From a virus: a stretch of 64,000 nucleotides of DNA. Numbering within the stretch: the first letter of the stretch is position 1; the number at the start of each line of letters is the position of its first letter. Position numbers and translations under genes: made by a program. The notes beneath the pieces are model-generated. The model ran no database searches. It was not told the DNA's origin and worked only from the letters and a program-made list of their open reading frames with translations. Location: IMG/VR virus record IMGVR_UViG_3300042868_009074, positions 62,001 to 126,000 of that record; one strand, written 5' to 3'. Below are positions 43,901 to 52,935 of this stretch, one piece after another.

Positions 43901-45744
43901 CAGTAGTAACGTTTCCGTATGGAACTAATGTTCCTTCTAGAGTTAAATTAACAGTAGCTAAATTATTATCATAAATAACTTGATTATATTTTGAATAATA
44001 TTCATAATCTACCTTAACGGGAGAATAATCTAAGCTGGTTCCAACTTTTTTCTTTCCTGTTGCTACAAGTATTGTTTGAAATGCTACCGGAGTAGCTGAA
44101 TTGTCTAATACTATTACTTCTGCGTCTGATAGATCTCCTACACCTGGCTGATAATGTATTCCTGTAAAATCATTATTATCATCATAATACCTGGAAGTTA
44201 TTCTATCTACGCCTTCTTGATATTGTCCAGAAGCATCCCATACTGCTTCATTGAATTTAAAGTATCCCCAATGAGTTGGATATTTTTCATTTAAGTTTCT
44301 TACTAAATCTATAAATTTTTGTTTTGGATTACCATCTGCGTAAAAGAACTCTAATGAGCTTTCTATGTCAGTCATTTCCAATACTGTAGGAGTTGCATAC
44401 TCTGCATTGTGATCTGGTGTTGCTCCAAATGCGGTCCAAAGATCGAGTTCTCTTCTTAGTGTTTTTTTAAAACCAGATATATTAGAAGATATTGGATTTT
44501 TAAAAACATCTAATATTCTAAATTTAAAAGAAGAGTTACTCTCTAGGTAGAGTCTATTTAGACCCACTCTAGCACCGTATTCATCAAACCAGTTGAACCT
44601 TTGCATTGCAGCTTGTGCTAAAACAGTTGAACCAGAATTGACACTGTAGGCTACTATGTCATTAAACTTTTGAATAGTTATAATTTGCCTGTTAATAGGA
44701 TTGTGATAATACACGTAATCAGTATCTTTAGCTTCATAAAGATCCGATATCTCATCTACCTTAGTTAGTTCTACATCATCTCCGTATATCTTATTGAAGG
44801 TGTTTGGAACGTTTAATGAAGAGTACATCCAAGCTATCTGATCAAGATCTGCAGTACCAATAAATCTATTTATATTATGTATATCTATCTCAGTGTCAAA
44901 AGAGTCTAAGTTATCCATCAATACTGAGTTGATGAATTTTCCACCAGTACTTTTTGGAATAAATTGATTTTGATCTACCTGATCTTCTGCATCGGAATAT
45001 AACTTTGTCCATGATGGAAATTTCTTTAATATATTCTTAGAAGAATTTGATAAAACGGGACTAATAGGGTCTGCTATTGCTATTTCTATTAGTAATATAA
45101 AATCTAATATAGAAAGATCTACTACCTCGGTATCAAGAATTACTTCAAACTTTGCGTATCTTTTTGCGTCTCTTGCTAATAGTATTGAGCCTAAAGAACT
45201 TGAAGTGGTTGTTGTAGAAAGAAGCCACGGTCCGCTCTAATGAGTCAGATTCGTATACGTTAAGACTATAGAAAACTTGTTCTAATCCACCGTATCTATT
45301 GGTAAATGCCCCTTTAAATGATCTAATATCGACTCTTGAAGTAGTGTCAACGAATCTAAGAATATCCGGCGTTGCAATATCTGAGACAATCTCTCCATAG
45401 TTTGTCTGATAAACCGAGTTTGCTACTGTTGGTGTAGCTAAATCATAATTAGAAAAATCTGGGTCAGTATAGACCAAGAAAGTAGGACTTGCTTCTGGTG
45501 AATCGTTTAGATACAAATAGCTAGGGCTTGAATACTCTGTGCTGTTGATGTAAAAGAATACGTCACCTGTTTTTTCTGTACCAACAAACTTATAGTCTCC
45601 TAATACATTAAGACCAGTTATAGATCTTTTATTGGAAAAGTTTGTATAGTAGTTGTTGGCATAGAGGTCTATTACTTGAGTAGTCCATACTTTTTCATTC
45701 TTGCTAAAGTCATAAGCGTTAAAGCTTAATAGAAAACTCTTCAT
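40983..45744 (-). CDS. Adhesin-like baseplate/fibre protein, 1586 aa, read through a CGGA +1 shift
   Basis: 170 codons from ATG 45744, CGGA at 45231-45234, then 1415 residues ending at 40983. The shift joins a 199-aa fragment to a frame beginning LLARDAKRYAKFEVILDTEV, which is clearly coding but has no start until an internal ATG at 44921. The C-terminal third has Ig-like beta domains (ISIVSLDVNGNPKPYQVLNI, then VTTDEEGYAHFRATSTQAV) like those of invasins. The protein contains about 23 dispersed [A/S][T/S]P tripeptides. It probably reaches the host surface. Confidence 0.8.
45231..45234 (-). other. CGGA recoding site 7 (1586-aa virion gene)
   Basis: Minus-strand context is TTA GAG CGG ACC. 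Unshifted reading continues 29 codons with Lys/Arg-rich low-quality sequence and stops. Skipping C gives GGA CCG TGG CTT CTT and leads into 1400 further residues. It is codon 171 of 1586. Confidence 0.85.
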
Positions 45745-45755
45745 TTATAATGCCC

Positions 45756-46943
45756 TTAAATTGAGTCTAGCCAAATACTGTATTCACAAGTGAGTCCATT
45801 TTCTGGGTGTACATACATAAGTTGCTGAGAAGGCCTACTCATTGAAGAGAAAAACTCTTGTGCGTAGGTATTGTAGCTCTCTGGTGAACCAGATATTCTC
45901 AATGTTGCGCTTCCTATTGTCATCTTGAAAGATTGGTGATAGTGACCCATGAAAACATCATCAAAATGCTCCGGAATTGCACCGTCTTTCCAGCCCATTA
46001 TCTTTTTATAGTAACCATGAAAGGCATTGGGTGAAGGTAATTGATCGCCATGAATTAAAAGGCTGCTATAGCTTCCTATGCTGTCTACGGCATACCAGTG
46101 TCTTTCGCCTTTTCCATCTGGAATATTGAAAGTAATTCTAGGCTCGTCTTTAAATATTAGTCTAAGAATCTGATAAAGAAGTCGATCCATATTAGTCTCT
46201 GGGTCATGCTGCTTTCTTCCTCGGCCACCTACGGCACCATGGTTGCCTATGACTCCAGTAACATGAACGTGCTCAAAATTTTCTAAAGCAGTTTTTAGGA
46301 ACTTGGTTAATATCTCTGGTCCGTTAACGCCTACTTGACGATATAACCCTGAGTCGATTAGATGAGCTTGTCCAGGAAAGATTTCCTCTCCCTCTACAAT
46401 ATCACCTAACATCCAAACATGGAGATCATTTACTGGGTGATGCTTTCTTTGTATCTCAGTAATCTCAAGAAGCTTTTCAGTATATAGTTCTATTCTTTCA
46501 GCAGCTACATTAGAGTTATAGTCAGGAGTAACTTTTCCTAATTGCCAGTCTGCGAATACAGCTACCGCTGTCTCTGGAACTCCTGGTGCAGATTTAATAA
46601 CTGGTTTTTTAGTTGCAGGGACATTGAACGTAGTAAAAGCATCGTATGCTGCTTCATAGATGGCCACTACTGCCTCATCTTTAACGTTCTTATACTTGTC
46701 TGCTAATCTAGCTAATCTTCTGTTCTCTGATCTTAAAAAATCGCTTTTTCCCTCTTCCATATCAGATATAGGAGAAATTATATCTTCTACTACTTCTTTT
46801 TGATCAGTGATATTGGAATCTATTTCTTCTAGTAAAACTTCGCCAGGAAAATCGTCATACCCCTCAGCAAGGTTTCTTGCATGAGTCATGTTGGCAGCCT
46901 TGACGATCTGCTTACGTATTACTGTGTAGAATTTTTCTGACAT
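45756..46943 (-). CDS. Calcineurin-like metallophosphoesterase with N-terminal add-on domain
   Basis: A 395-aa protein with metallophosphoesterase motifs in order: FADWQLGK (motif I, where the usual DxH His is Gln), MLGDIVEGE, VIGNHGAVGG, LLIHGDQLP and MGHYHQSF. Such enzymes cut phosphodiesters or phosphomonoesters. Residues 1-48 align with the 60-aa protein at 16049-16231. It sits between baseplate and adhesin genes, an odd place for a DNA enzyme; it may be virion-packaged or be a Mre11-like nuclease. Substrate unknown. Confidence 0.82.
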   Translation of the reverse strand: MSEKFYTVIRKQIVKAANMTHARNLAEGYDDFPGEVLLEEIDSNITDQKEVVEDIISPISDMEEGKSDFLRSENRRLARLADKYKNVKDEAVVAIYEAAYDAFTTFNVPATKKPVIKSAPGVPETAVAVFADWQLGKVTPDYNSNVAAERIELYTEKLLEITEIQRKHHPVNDLHVWMLGDIVEGEEIFPGQAHLIDSGLYRQVGVNGPEILTKFLKTALENFEHVHVTGVIGNHGAVGGRGRKQHDPETNMDRLLYQILRLIFKDEPRITFNIPDGKGERHWYAVDSIGSYSSLLIHGDQLPSPNAFHGYYKKIMGWKDGAIPEHFDDVFMGHYHQSFKMTIGSATLRISGSPESYNTYAQEFFSSMSRPSQQLMYVHPENGLTCEYSIWLDSI

Positions 46944-46960
46944 TAAAAGCCTTCTTTTTA

Positions 46961-48130
46961 TTAGTAGCCTGAACTACCAATTATAACAGAATATACTCCT
47001 ACTGCGCCAGCTCCCATGTAACTTTTATCATCTGATAATCTATAGTTTACATTTGGTACACTTTTTTTATCTACTGATAAATTATTAACCGTAACACCAA
47101 CTATGAAGTCAGAAGCATATTTAGCTTGTGATTCCATCTCTTGAACCGAGATAGAACTACCAATTGTTAGAGAGTTTAAATATCTTATCAAAAATATTCT
47201 TGCTTGCATTTCAATTGCAGTAGCAGCCTGTGATGATGTGCCTTGCTTTAAAGTCAAGGTAACACTTACGTCTACTGACTTTTTGACAGCGACTCTAGTA
47301 TTAATTCTTATACCTAGTGGTTTTGCTCCACTGACTGCAGTGTAAACTATTTCTGGAATGTTACCTAAAGACGAAGGACTCTCTGGGACTATTAGCAGGT
47401 CACAAGATCCAATCCCGTATGATCCTTCTTTAATCTTGACGTCTTTAACACCTTTAACTGATAAGGCTGCAAATCTTATAGACTCAGCAGTACCGGAACT
47501 ACTTCCTCTAATAGCTGAAACTATTCTTTTTCTATAGTTGTCATCGGCTTCTGCATTTATCGCAGCATAGACTTCCTTAGGGTTTGTACAAAATACTACG
47601 GCCCCTGGAGGTGCTATGAAGTTATGCTTTACTAACGTATCTCTAGCTGCGGTAATCCCAGTATTTTCATATTTGGCCTTTACCGCACCGTACACTGACG
47701 TGGCACCAGATTGTATGAGGACGCTGCCACTGAGTTCATAAGCGTATTGAATGTCATTAAAGTTATCTACGTTATTGTAAACCAACGTTCCAGAAGGAAT
47801 CGTTATATCACTAGAGTACGGTGAGGTCAAATAGAACTGTATATTGGAAGTTATCCTATCTGTGACCAACTCATCAGCTATGCTTCTTCTAGAGACGTTG
47901 TAGAGCTCTCCTATGGCATCTAGGTTCTTACCGGATGCTAGGGCTAGGCTGGATTGTTCTACGCTAATTTTAAAAGAACTATAAAGATCTGCTATTTCAG
48001 TAGTTATAGCTTCAGCAAAAGCTCTGGCTATTGAACCAGGAGATATTGAAGAAATACCAGCGTTTCTCTGCAAGGAGTCTAATGCGTTTATTAGCATCTG
48101 TTCTTTTGTTTTGGTATTCAGGATTGGCAT
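46961..48130 (-). CDS. Baseplate J-like protein (wedge)
   Basis: A 389-aa protein with the baseplate J plan (Mu gp47/T4 gp6 type): N-terminal IARAFAEAITTEIADLYSSF, LASGKNLDAIGELYNVSRR, then PPGAVVFCTNPKEVYAAINA, RKRIVSAIRGSSSGTAESIR and a C-terminal ISVQEMESQAKYASDFIVGV. It builds the wedge that controls baseplate change on contact and so identifies a contractile tail. Adjacent to the gp25-like gene as in other myophages. Confidence 0.9.
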   Translation of the reverse strand: MPILNTKTKEQMLINALDSLQRNAGISSISPGSIARAFAEAITTEIADLYSSFKISVEQSSLALASGKNLDAIGELYNVSRRSIADELVTDRITSNIQFYLTSPYSSDITIPSGTLVYNNVDNFNDIQYAYELSGSVLIQSGATSVYGAVKAKYENTGITAARDTLVKHNFIAPPGAVVFCTNPKEVYAAINAEADDNYRKRIVSAIRGSSSGTAESIRFAALSVKGVKDVKIKEGSYGIGSCDLLIVPESPSSLGNIPEIVYTAVSGAKPLGIRINTRVAVKKSVDVSVTLTLKQGTSSQAATAIEMQARIFLIRYLNSLTIGSSISVQEMESQAKYASDFIVGVTVNNLSVDKKSVPNVNYRLSDDKSYMGAGAVGVYSVIIGSSGY

Positions 48131-48131
48131 T

Positions 48132-48512
48132 CTAGACTCCTAGGCTCTGTGTTATAGATAGTACAGTCTTTTGATTGAAATCTGAGACTATAAATACATC
48201 AAATCTTATTGAATCCGCTGAAGTCGGGACTGCCTCTATGGATATCTGTCTATTGCCAAAGATGTTTTCCCTCTCAAGGGCAGCTCTTATTAATCTCTTT
48301 CCAAAGTCTCCGGTCTCAGGAGTCTGAGGCATTCCGTACAACATCGATAGGTCGGTTCCTAAATTTGGGTAGATATAGAAGTCACCAGGTTCTGTCATTA
48401 ACCTTAAATAAACTTGCTGAATGTCCTTCTCGCCGGGACTTTGGGTCAAGGCTATATCTCCATTGCCAGTTATTCGTAGGTCCCCAGCTAAATCTATATA
48501 AAAATCAGACAC
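48132..48512 (-). CDS. gp25/GpW-like baseplate wedge protein
   Basis: A 126-aa protein: IDLAGDLRITGNGDIALTQ, QQVYLRLMTEPGDFYIYPN, GTDLSMLYGM and ALERENIFGNRQISIEAVP match the gp25-like/DUF2634 wedge family. These proteins link the sheath to the wedge. It lies next to the J protein and overlaps the 234-aa gene by 8 bases. Confidence 0.88.
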   Translation of the reverse strand: MSDFYIDLAGDLRITGNGDIALTQSPGEKDIQQVYLRLMTEPGDFYIYPNLGTDLSMLYGMPQTPETGDFGKRLIRAALERENIFGNRQISIEAVPTSADSIRFDVFIVSDFNQKTVLSITQSLGV

Positions 48513-49209
48513 TTTTATCCCTTATTGCTTTATCTTTAGATTGGTTAAAGGTATATCCACTTTGCATTAAATTTGTTATATAATCTATAAATTGATTATA
48601 TTTAATTTTTTGATTTTGATTTGAAGGAATGGATTCCCAAGAAGATTTAATTATACTAATTTGATCATCTGTAAAAAGTGATGATGATTCAGACTCCTGG
48701 CTAAAGCCATAGTTATCGGTTATGTCTTTATTGCTGTCTGCAAATTGATAATCACCATTAATAGTAATAGGAGATTCACTATCCTGAGGTTGTTTATCCT
48801 CTGCTATTATGCCGGAAAGGCTTTCTATCAAAAAGTCCATATTTGCAAATGCGGGATTATAATTATCTGAATTAGATTTTACTAAAGCTGGTTCCGCAAA
48901 AGAGTCAGCTGAATGGTTAAAGTCCATAGAGTTCCATTTCAAACCATCTTCTTTGGTGTGAAATCTAATATTGTCGGCAAATAAGGATATTGTTCTAGTT
49001 GCCCCACTAATTACAATCCCAACTCCAGGAACTGAAAATATCTCTATGTCACCAGCGTCGTTTAACCTAATAAAAGAAGAGTTGTCAGGATGAGTAAGGC
49101 CCACCTCTCTAGAGGAAAAGTTCTTTCTTCTCCCTATTTCTTGCATCTCTTTTGGGGCGTCTTTTGCCGTTGATTTATAGCTTTTTGAAAGTGGATCCTG
49201 TACGCTCAT
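48505..49209 (-). CDS. Baseplate/spike-associated protein, 234 aa
   Basis: Sits between the spike OB-fold gene and gp25. Residues 32-75 form short beta strands (SREVGLTHPDNSSFIRLNDA, EIFSVPGVGIVISGATRTIS) that resemble a spike beta-helix start, and the rest is Asp/Ser-rich and probably flexible, ending in a helical domain. No firm family. Its place supports a role at the baseplate hub or spike. Confidence 0.6.
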   Translation of the reverse strand: MSVQDPLSKSYKSTAKDAPKEMQEIGRRKNFSSREVGLTHPDNSSFIRLNDAGDIEIFSVPGVGIVISGATRTISLFADNIRFHTKEDGLKWNSMDFNHSADSFAEPALVKSNSDNYNPAFANMDFLIESLSGIIAEDKQPQDSESPITINGDYQFADSNKDITDNYGFSQESESSSLFTDDQISIIKSSWESIPSNQNQKIKYNQFIDYITNLMQSGYTFNQSKDKAIRDKSV

Positions 49210-49210
49210 G

Positions 49211-49576
49211 TTACACTAAAAAATTCGGTATTCCAGTATCAACGCCATAGTTGATTCTAGATTTGGCTTGAAAATTGATATCATTTATAAAAGATATGAT
49301 ATAAGGCCATCTTTCATTATCGTCTCTAAACCCTATTATACACCTTGAACCAGCTGTTGGTGCTACCGTTTGAACCCCTTGTATATCTGGACATGGGACG
49401 TTGTTCATTATCTCTCCCACTGCACCAGACATTTTATCTTCTAGTATTACAACTACTGTATTCGATTTTCTGTCAAAAGACATGACAACAGCAGGCCTAG
49501 GTTTTGTTTGCTGTATTCTAGCTGAGTCTAGGGAATCCGAAATCTTTTTATCAAATTTAGGATAAATGTTAGGCAT
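49211..49576 (-). CDS. Baseplate spike OB-fold protein, 121 aa
   Basis: RPAVVMSFDRKSNTVVVILE, VPCPDIQGVQTVAPTAGSRC and IIGFRDDNERWP follow the N-terminal OB fold of gpV/gp138-type spike proteins. It would sit at the centre of the baseplate beneath the hub. Length is short, so other modules, such as the 234-aa neighbour, may complete the spike. Confidence 0.72.
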   Translation of the reverse strand: MPNIYPKFDKKISDSLDSARIQQTKPRPAVVMSFDRKSNTVVVILEDKMSGAVGEIMNNVPCPDIQGVQTVAPTAGSRCIIGFRDDNERWPYIISFINDINFQAKSRINYGVDTGIPNFLV

Positions 49577-49588
49577 TGTTTGCTCCTT

Positions 49589-52500
49589 TTACCATGTTGC
49601 TGATGCTCCTACATAAGTATAGTTTCTTCCTGGCCAAATGTCACTAGTAAGAAGTACTTCTCCTTGGTCGCTTTCATCTATAAACTTTCCACCACCAATA
49701 GAAATTCCGTTGTGGCCTAAATTAGCTAGTTCACCAGTTCCACCTGTCCAATAGACTACGTAACCAGCTGGTGGGTTTTTTCCATTAGGGGTTGATGGTT
49801 TATAGAATGTACTTCTATTCTTAACTGCATTATAATGGGCTTGAGCACTTGGGTATGTTGTTAGGTTGGTAGGAATTGACTCTGGCCATTCAGCATTGAA
49901 CACCGCTGAAACTGGAGACTTTGCAACAAGGTTACCCGCAGTTATCGCATACAGTCCAAGTCCTGCGCTAAGTCTATTTGCAAATCCTTCACAGCCAATA
50001 GTTTTATTATAAGTAGTCTGCCATAAATCTAACCTATTAGCCTTTAACCACTGTGCAGCTTCTGATATCTGGGCTTCCGTGAAAATAGGAACAGCATCCC
50101 CGCCTGCATCAACAGAATATGATCCCGGTACAACTATTGCAGCTAAATTATTTGCAGCTTGTTGAACCGCTAAAGAAAAAGCCTCTTTTCCTAAGTCTGA
50201 TAAAGTTATTCCATTTTCAGATAAATAGCCTGGTGTTCCCTGCACTGCCTTATCCCATTCTAAAGTGGTTGAAGACAAAAGCCAATCTTTGAATTCTGCC
50301 ATAGCCCTTACTTCAGCCAGTGCTTGGTTCCATAATATGGACCTACTTAAAGTGTCGTCATCTGTTGTTTTTCCATATGTATTAAACCAATAAGTTTTTA
50401 CTTTACCTATTTGTTTCATTACTTTAATAATTGAAGCTTTCATTGTAGCTTGAGTTGATATAAACGTTATATCAGCGCTTCCTGCTACTATTATATATGC
50501 TTCTGGTTTATAATCTTGCGTAGTCTTAAGGTCTATTATTGTATCTAAAACAGATTTTTTTGGGGGCGTATTTGCAAGGGATGTACGCCTTCCAAGATCT
50601 CCATCAACTTTATAATTATTCCATGGAGTTGTTGGCATCTTATCATTGACTAGAGTGGAGCACTGTTGCAATGTTCCATTTCCTATAATGGCTAATTTAT
50701 TATCTATTTTTTTTAAGACTGCTGGACTTCCAGTTCCACCAGATCCAGAAGCTGCTACGTAATTAATTGCTTTAGTAGATTTAACAGCTCCTTTACTAGT
50801 AAAAACACTTCCCATCATCCATCGTGATAAATATGGTACAACTCTTGGATTTGAAGTAGTTGTTATATTTTTTTTAATCCATTCTTCTAATATTGCTATA
50901 TCTTTACCAGTAGTCAGATATACGCTAACTACATCTTGATATTCTATATCAAATATAAATCCACAAACAGACCTAGGTGTTCCGTCTGAATTATTGTAAT
51001 CACCCCATGGTCTGAACCCTGCTGCTCCACGACTAATCGGTGTCCCACTATAATTGAAGGCACTGGTTGCAATAAATCCTACTTGGTTTATTGGATACCA
51101 AATACGTGGATCAGTTTCTGGTTTTCCTTTATTTTGTAATTCCACCATTTTTGCACCAATTGCGTTATTGCTTAGGTTAGCATCAGCCCCCTTTTTATAA
51201 GCTAAATGGGATACTTTAACCTTTACAGGAGTTGGTAGATCTTTTGTTCCATCAAAATAAATAGGAACTTCCTCAGCAAAGTCTGATGATCTTTTCATTC
51301 TTCCTATTAGGTTATATTGCAAAAAACCTATAGAGTAATCTCCGCCCCAACCACCATTAGCGTTTACTTTACATTTTCCATTGAAGGATCCAGGTCTTCT
51401 GTTTCCTTCTCTTGCTGCTATAGCACAAAATATTGCTGCAATTTCTGGTTCAAAAAATCTTTCTGTTAAAATTGAAAATAATTCTAATTCAGAAAGTTGA
51501 TCAAAGTTATCCATAAAACTGATTCTAGCTTTTTGTCTTCCAGTAGTAATTGCAGCTTGTGTTTCATCAGTAACAACGGGGGCAGTTCCAGTATTTGTGC
51601 TTGTTATAAGACCCTCAGAACCAATATACTTTCCTCCTCTTTCTGAGCTAAAGGAAATATGTATATGATCTTTGTGATTAATATCAGTACCAAAATTAAC
51701 ATATTTTAAATTAGGATATTTAGATTTTATAGCCGTTGCTGGTCCTTCTAACCCATCAGATACTCCTAATCTTGCTGCTACCTCTGGATGAATCATTATT
51801 AGATCTGGCAATAAGGGCATCGGGATGGTACTTAGAGCTTCAAGTAAGAAATCTAATTTGTTTTCATAGTCATTTACATTTTCTGGTTGAAAAGCTAAAA
51901 TAGACTCTCTAGTACGACCTATCTGCATTATGTCAAAACCGCGACCAAACACATGGTCCGATATTACAGTTCCCGTAGACGAGGACGCTTGAGCACTAGA
52001 TCCATTAATGCCAGCTTTATTTTCTGCAGTATCTTTAACTATGGCTCTATCTATTCCAAACCCTCCGCTAAAACCTATTTTATCTGTTAATAGAATTAAT
52101 AATTCCATTAATGCTGCTGAAATGTAAGCCTTCTGTATTGGTGCAGTAATTATCGCGTTGTCTAAATACCTTGGATCTGGTTTTATATCAGGAAAATATG
52201 TATGAGTTGACCACAACTTAAAATTATCCCATGTATCAGGAAAATCTATATCAAAACCCATTTTTAAACAATTTTGCTTATTAAGAGTTTGATAAAGGAG
52301 AGTTCCTCGTTCTATGTAGAAAGCTTTTTCTTCTTCTGATAATTCTGAATCTAATGCTACTGCTCTTGAACCTAAGCCTGGAGCTTCTGGATCTGGAATA
52401 TAAGTAACATTTCCGTGCCTTATGGCAGGACGTCCATCATCGGATACGCTACCTGAATCTGTAACCTGACCCCATTGACCCTTAGTATAGGCACCAAGTA

Positions 52501-52934
52501 GCTCCTGCAAAGGATTAGCGCCAGATCCAGTAGCCCTATAACCAGTGCCTGCTATGGTGCTAGCTATAATCTTAAGATAAGCCTGTCCTCCGCTAATTGT
52601 TGTTGATTGACCTTTTTGACCTTGAAAATCAGGATTTACTATATTAAAAGCTTCCGCCGATTGTGCACCAGTAGTCAATATGGAATGAGCAGCTGAGTTA
52701 ACAAACTTTTGCTCTGTAGCTATCAAGGTTGCTGGATTTCTAAATAAAGCATCTCCGTGACATCACGCTACTAATGTCTCTAGTTGTTAGGGTCTGATTC
52801 TCATAGTCATTTTGAGAAGCAGATGTAGTTAAGCTATCAGATCCACCTGGATTATAGCTTTCCCCTAACTTGGAGGCAATAGCGGTAGAATCAGATAGGT
52901 CATTGACGTCAAATCCAAAATCAGATCCAGCCAT
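49589..52934 (-). CDS. Multi-domain tail lysin, 1114 aa, read through a CGGA +1 shift
   Basis: 59 codons from ATG 52934, CGGA at 52754-52757, then 1054 residues. Domains in order: a VanY/M15-like peptidase (ISDHVFGRGFDIMQIG with His and Asp, KDHIHISFSSERGG with HxH); a lysozyme/transglycosylase-like domain (AIFCAIAAREGNRRPGSFNG, then GDYSIGFLQYNLIGR); a possible SGNH-like segment (LAIIGNGTLQQ); and a C-terminal CHAP/NlpC-like domain (IGCEGFANRL with Cys, LGHNGISIGG with His). It would cut cell wall during injection. The fragment from 52934 would otherwise stop after 64 residues. Confidence 0.8.
52754..52757 (-). other. CGGA recoding site 8 (tail lysin)
   Basis: Minus-strand context is ATG TCA CGG AGA TGC. 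Unshifted reading stops after 5 codons. Skipping C gives GGA GAT GCT TTA TTT AGA and the frame of the tail lysin. It is codon 60 of 1114. Confidence 0.83.
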
Positions 52935-52935
52935 T

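Noticed and set aside
44921-45144. Separate genes starting at internal ATGs (44921, 32313, 52726, 5105, 3347, 3214)
   Set aside because: None has a convincing ribosome-binding site, and coding sequence continues in frame upstream of each to the CGGA site.
3197-52757. Slippage by tRNA re-pairing in the P site
   Set aside because: The codons before CGG are all different and most cannot re-pair in the +1 frame, so classical slippery-site shifting does not explain the set.
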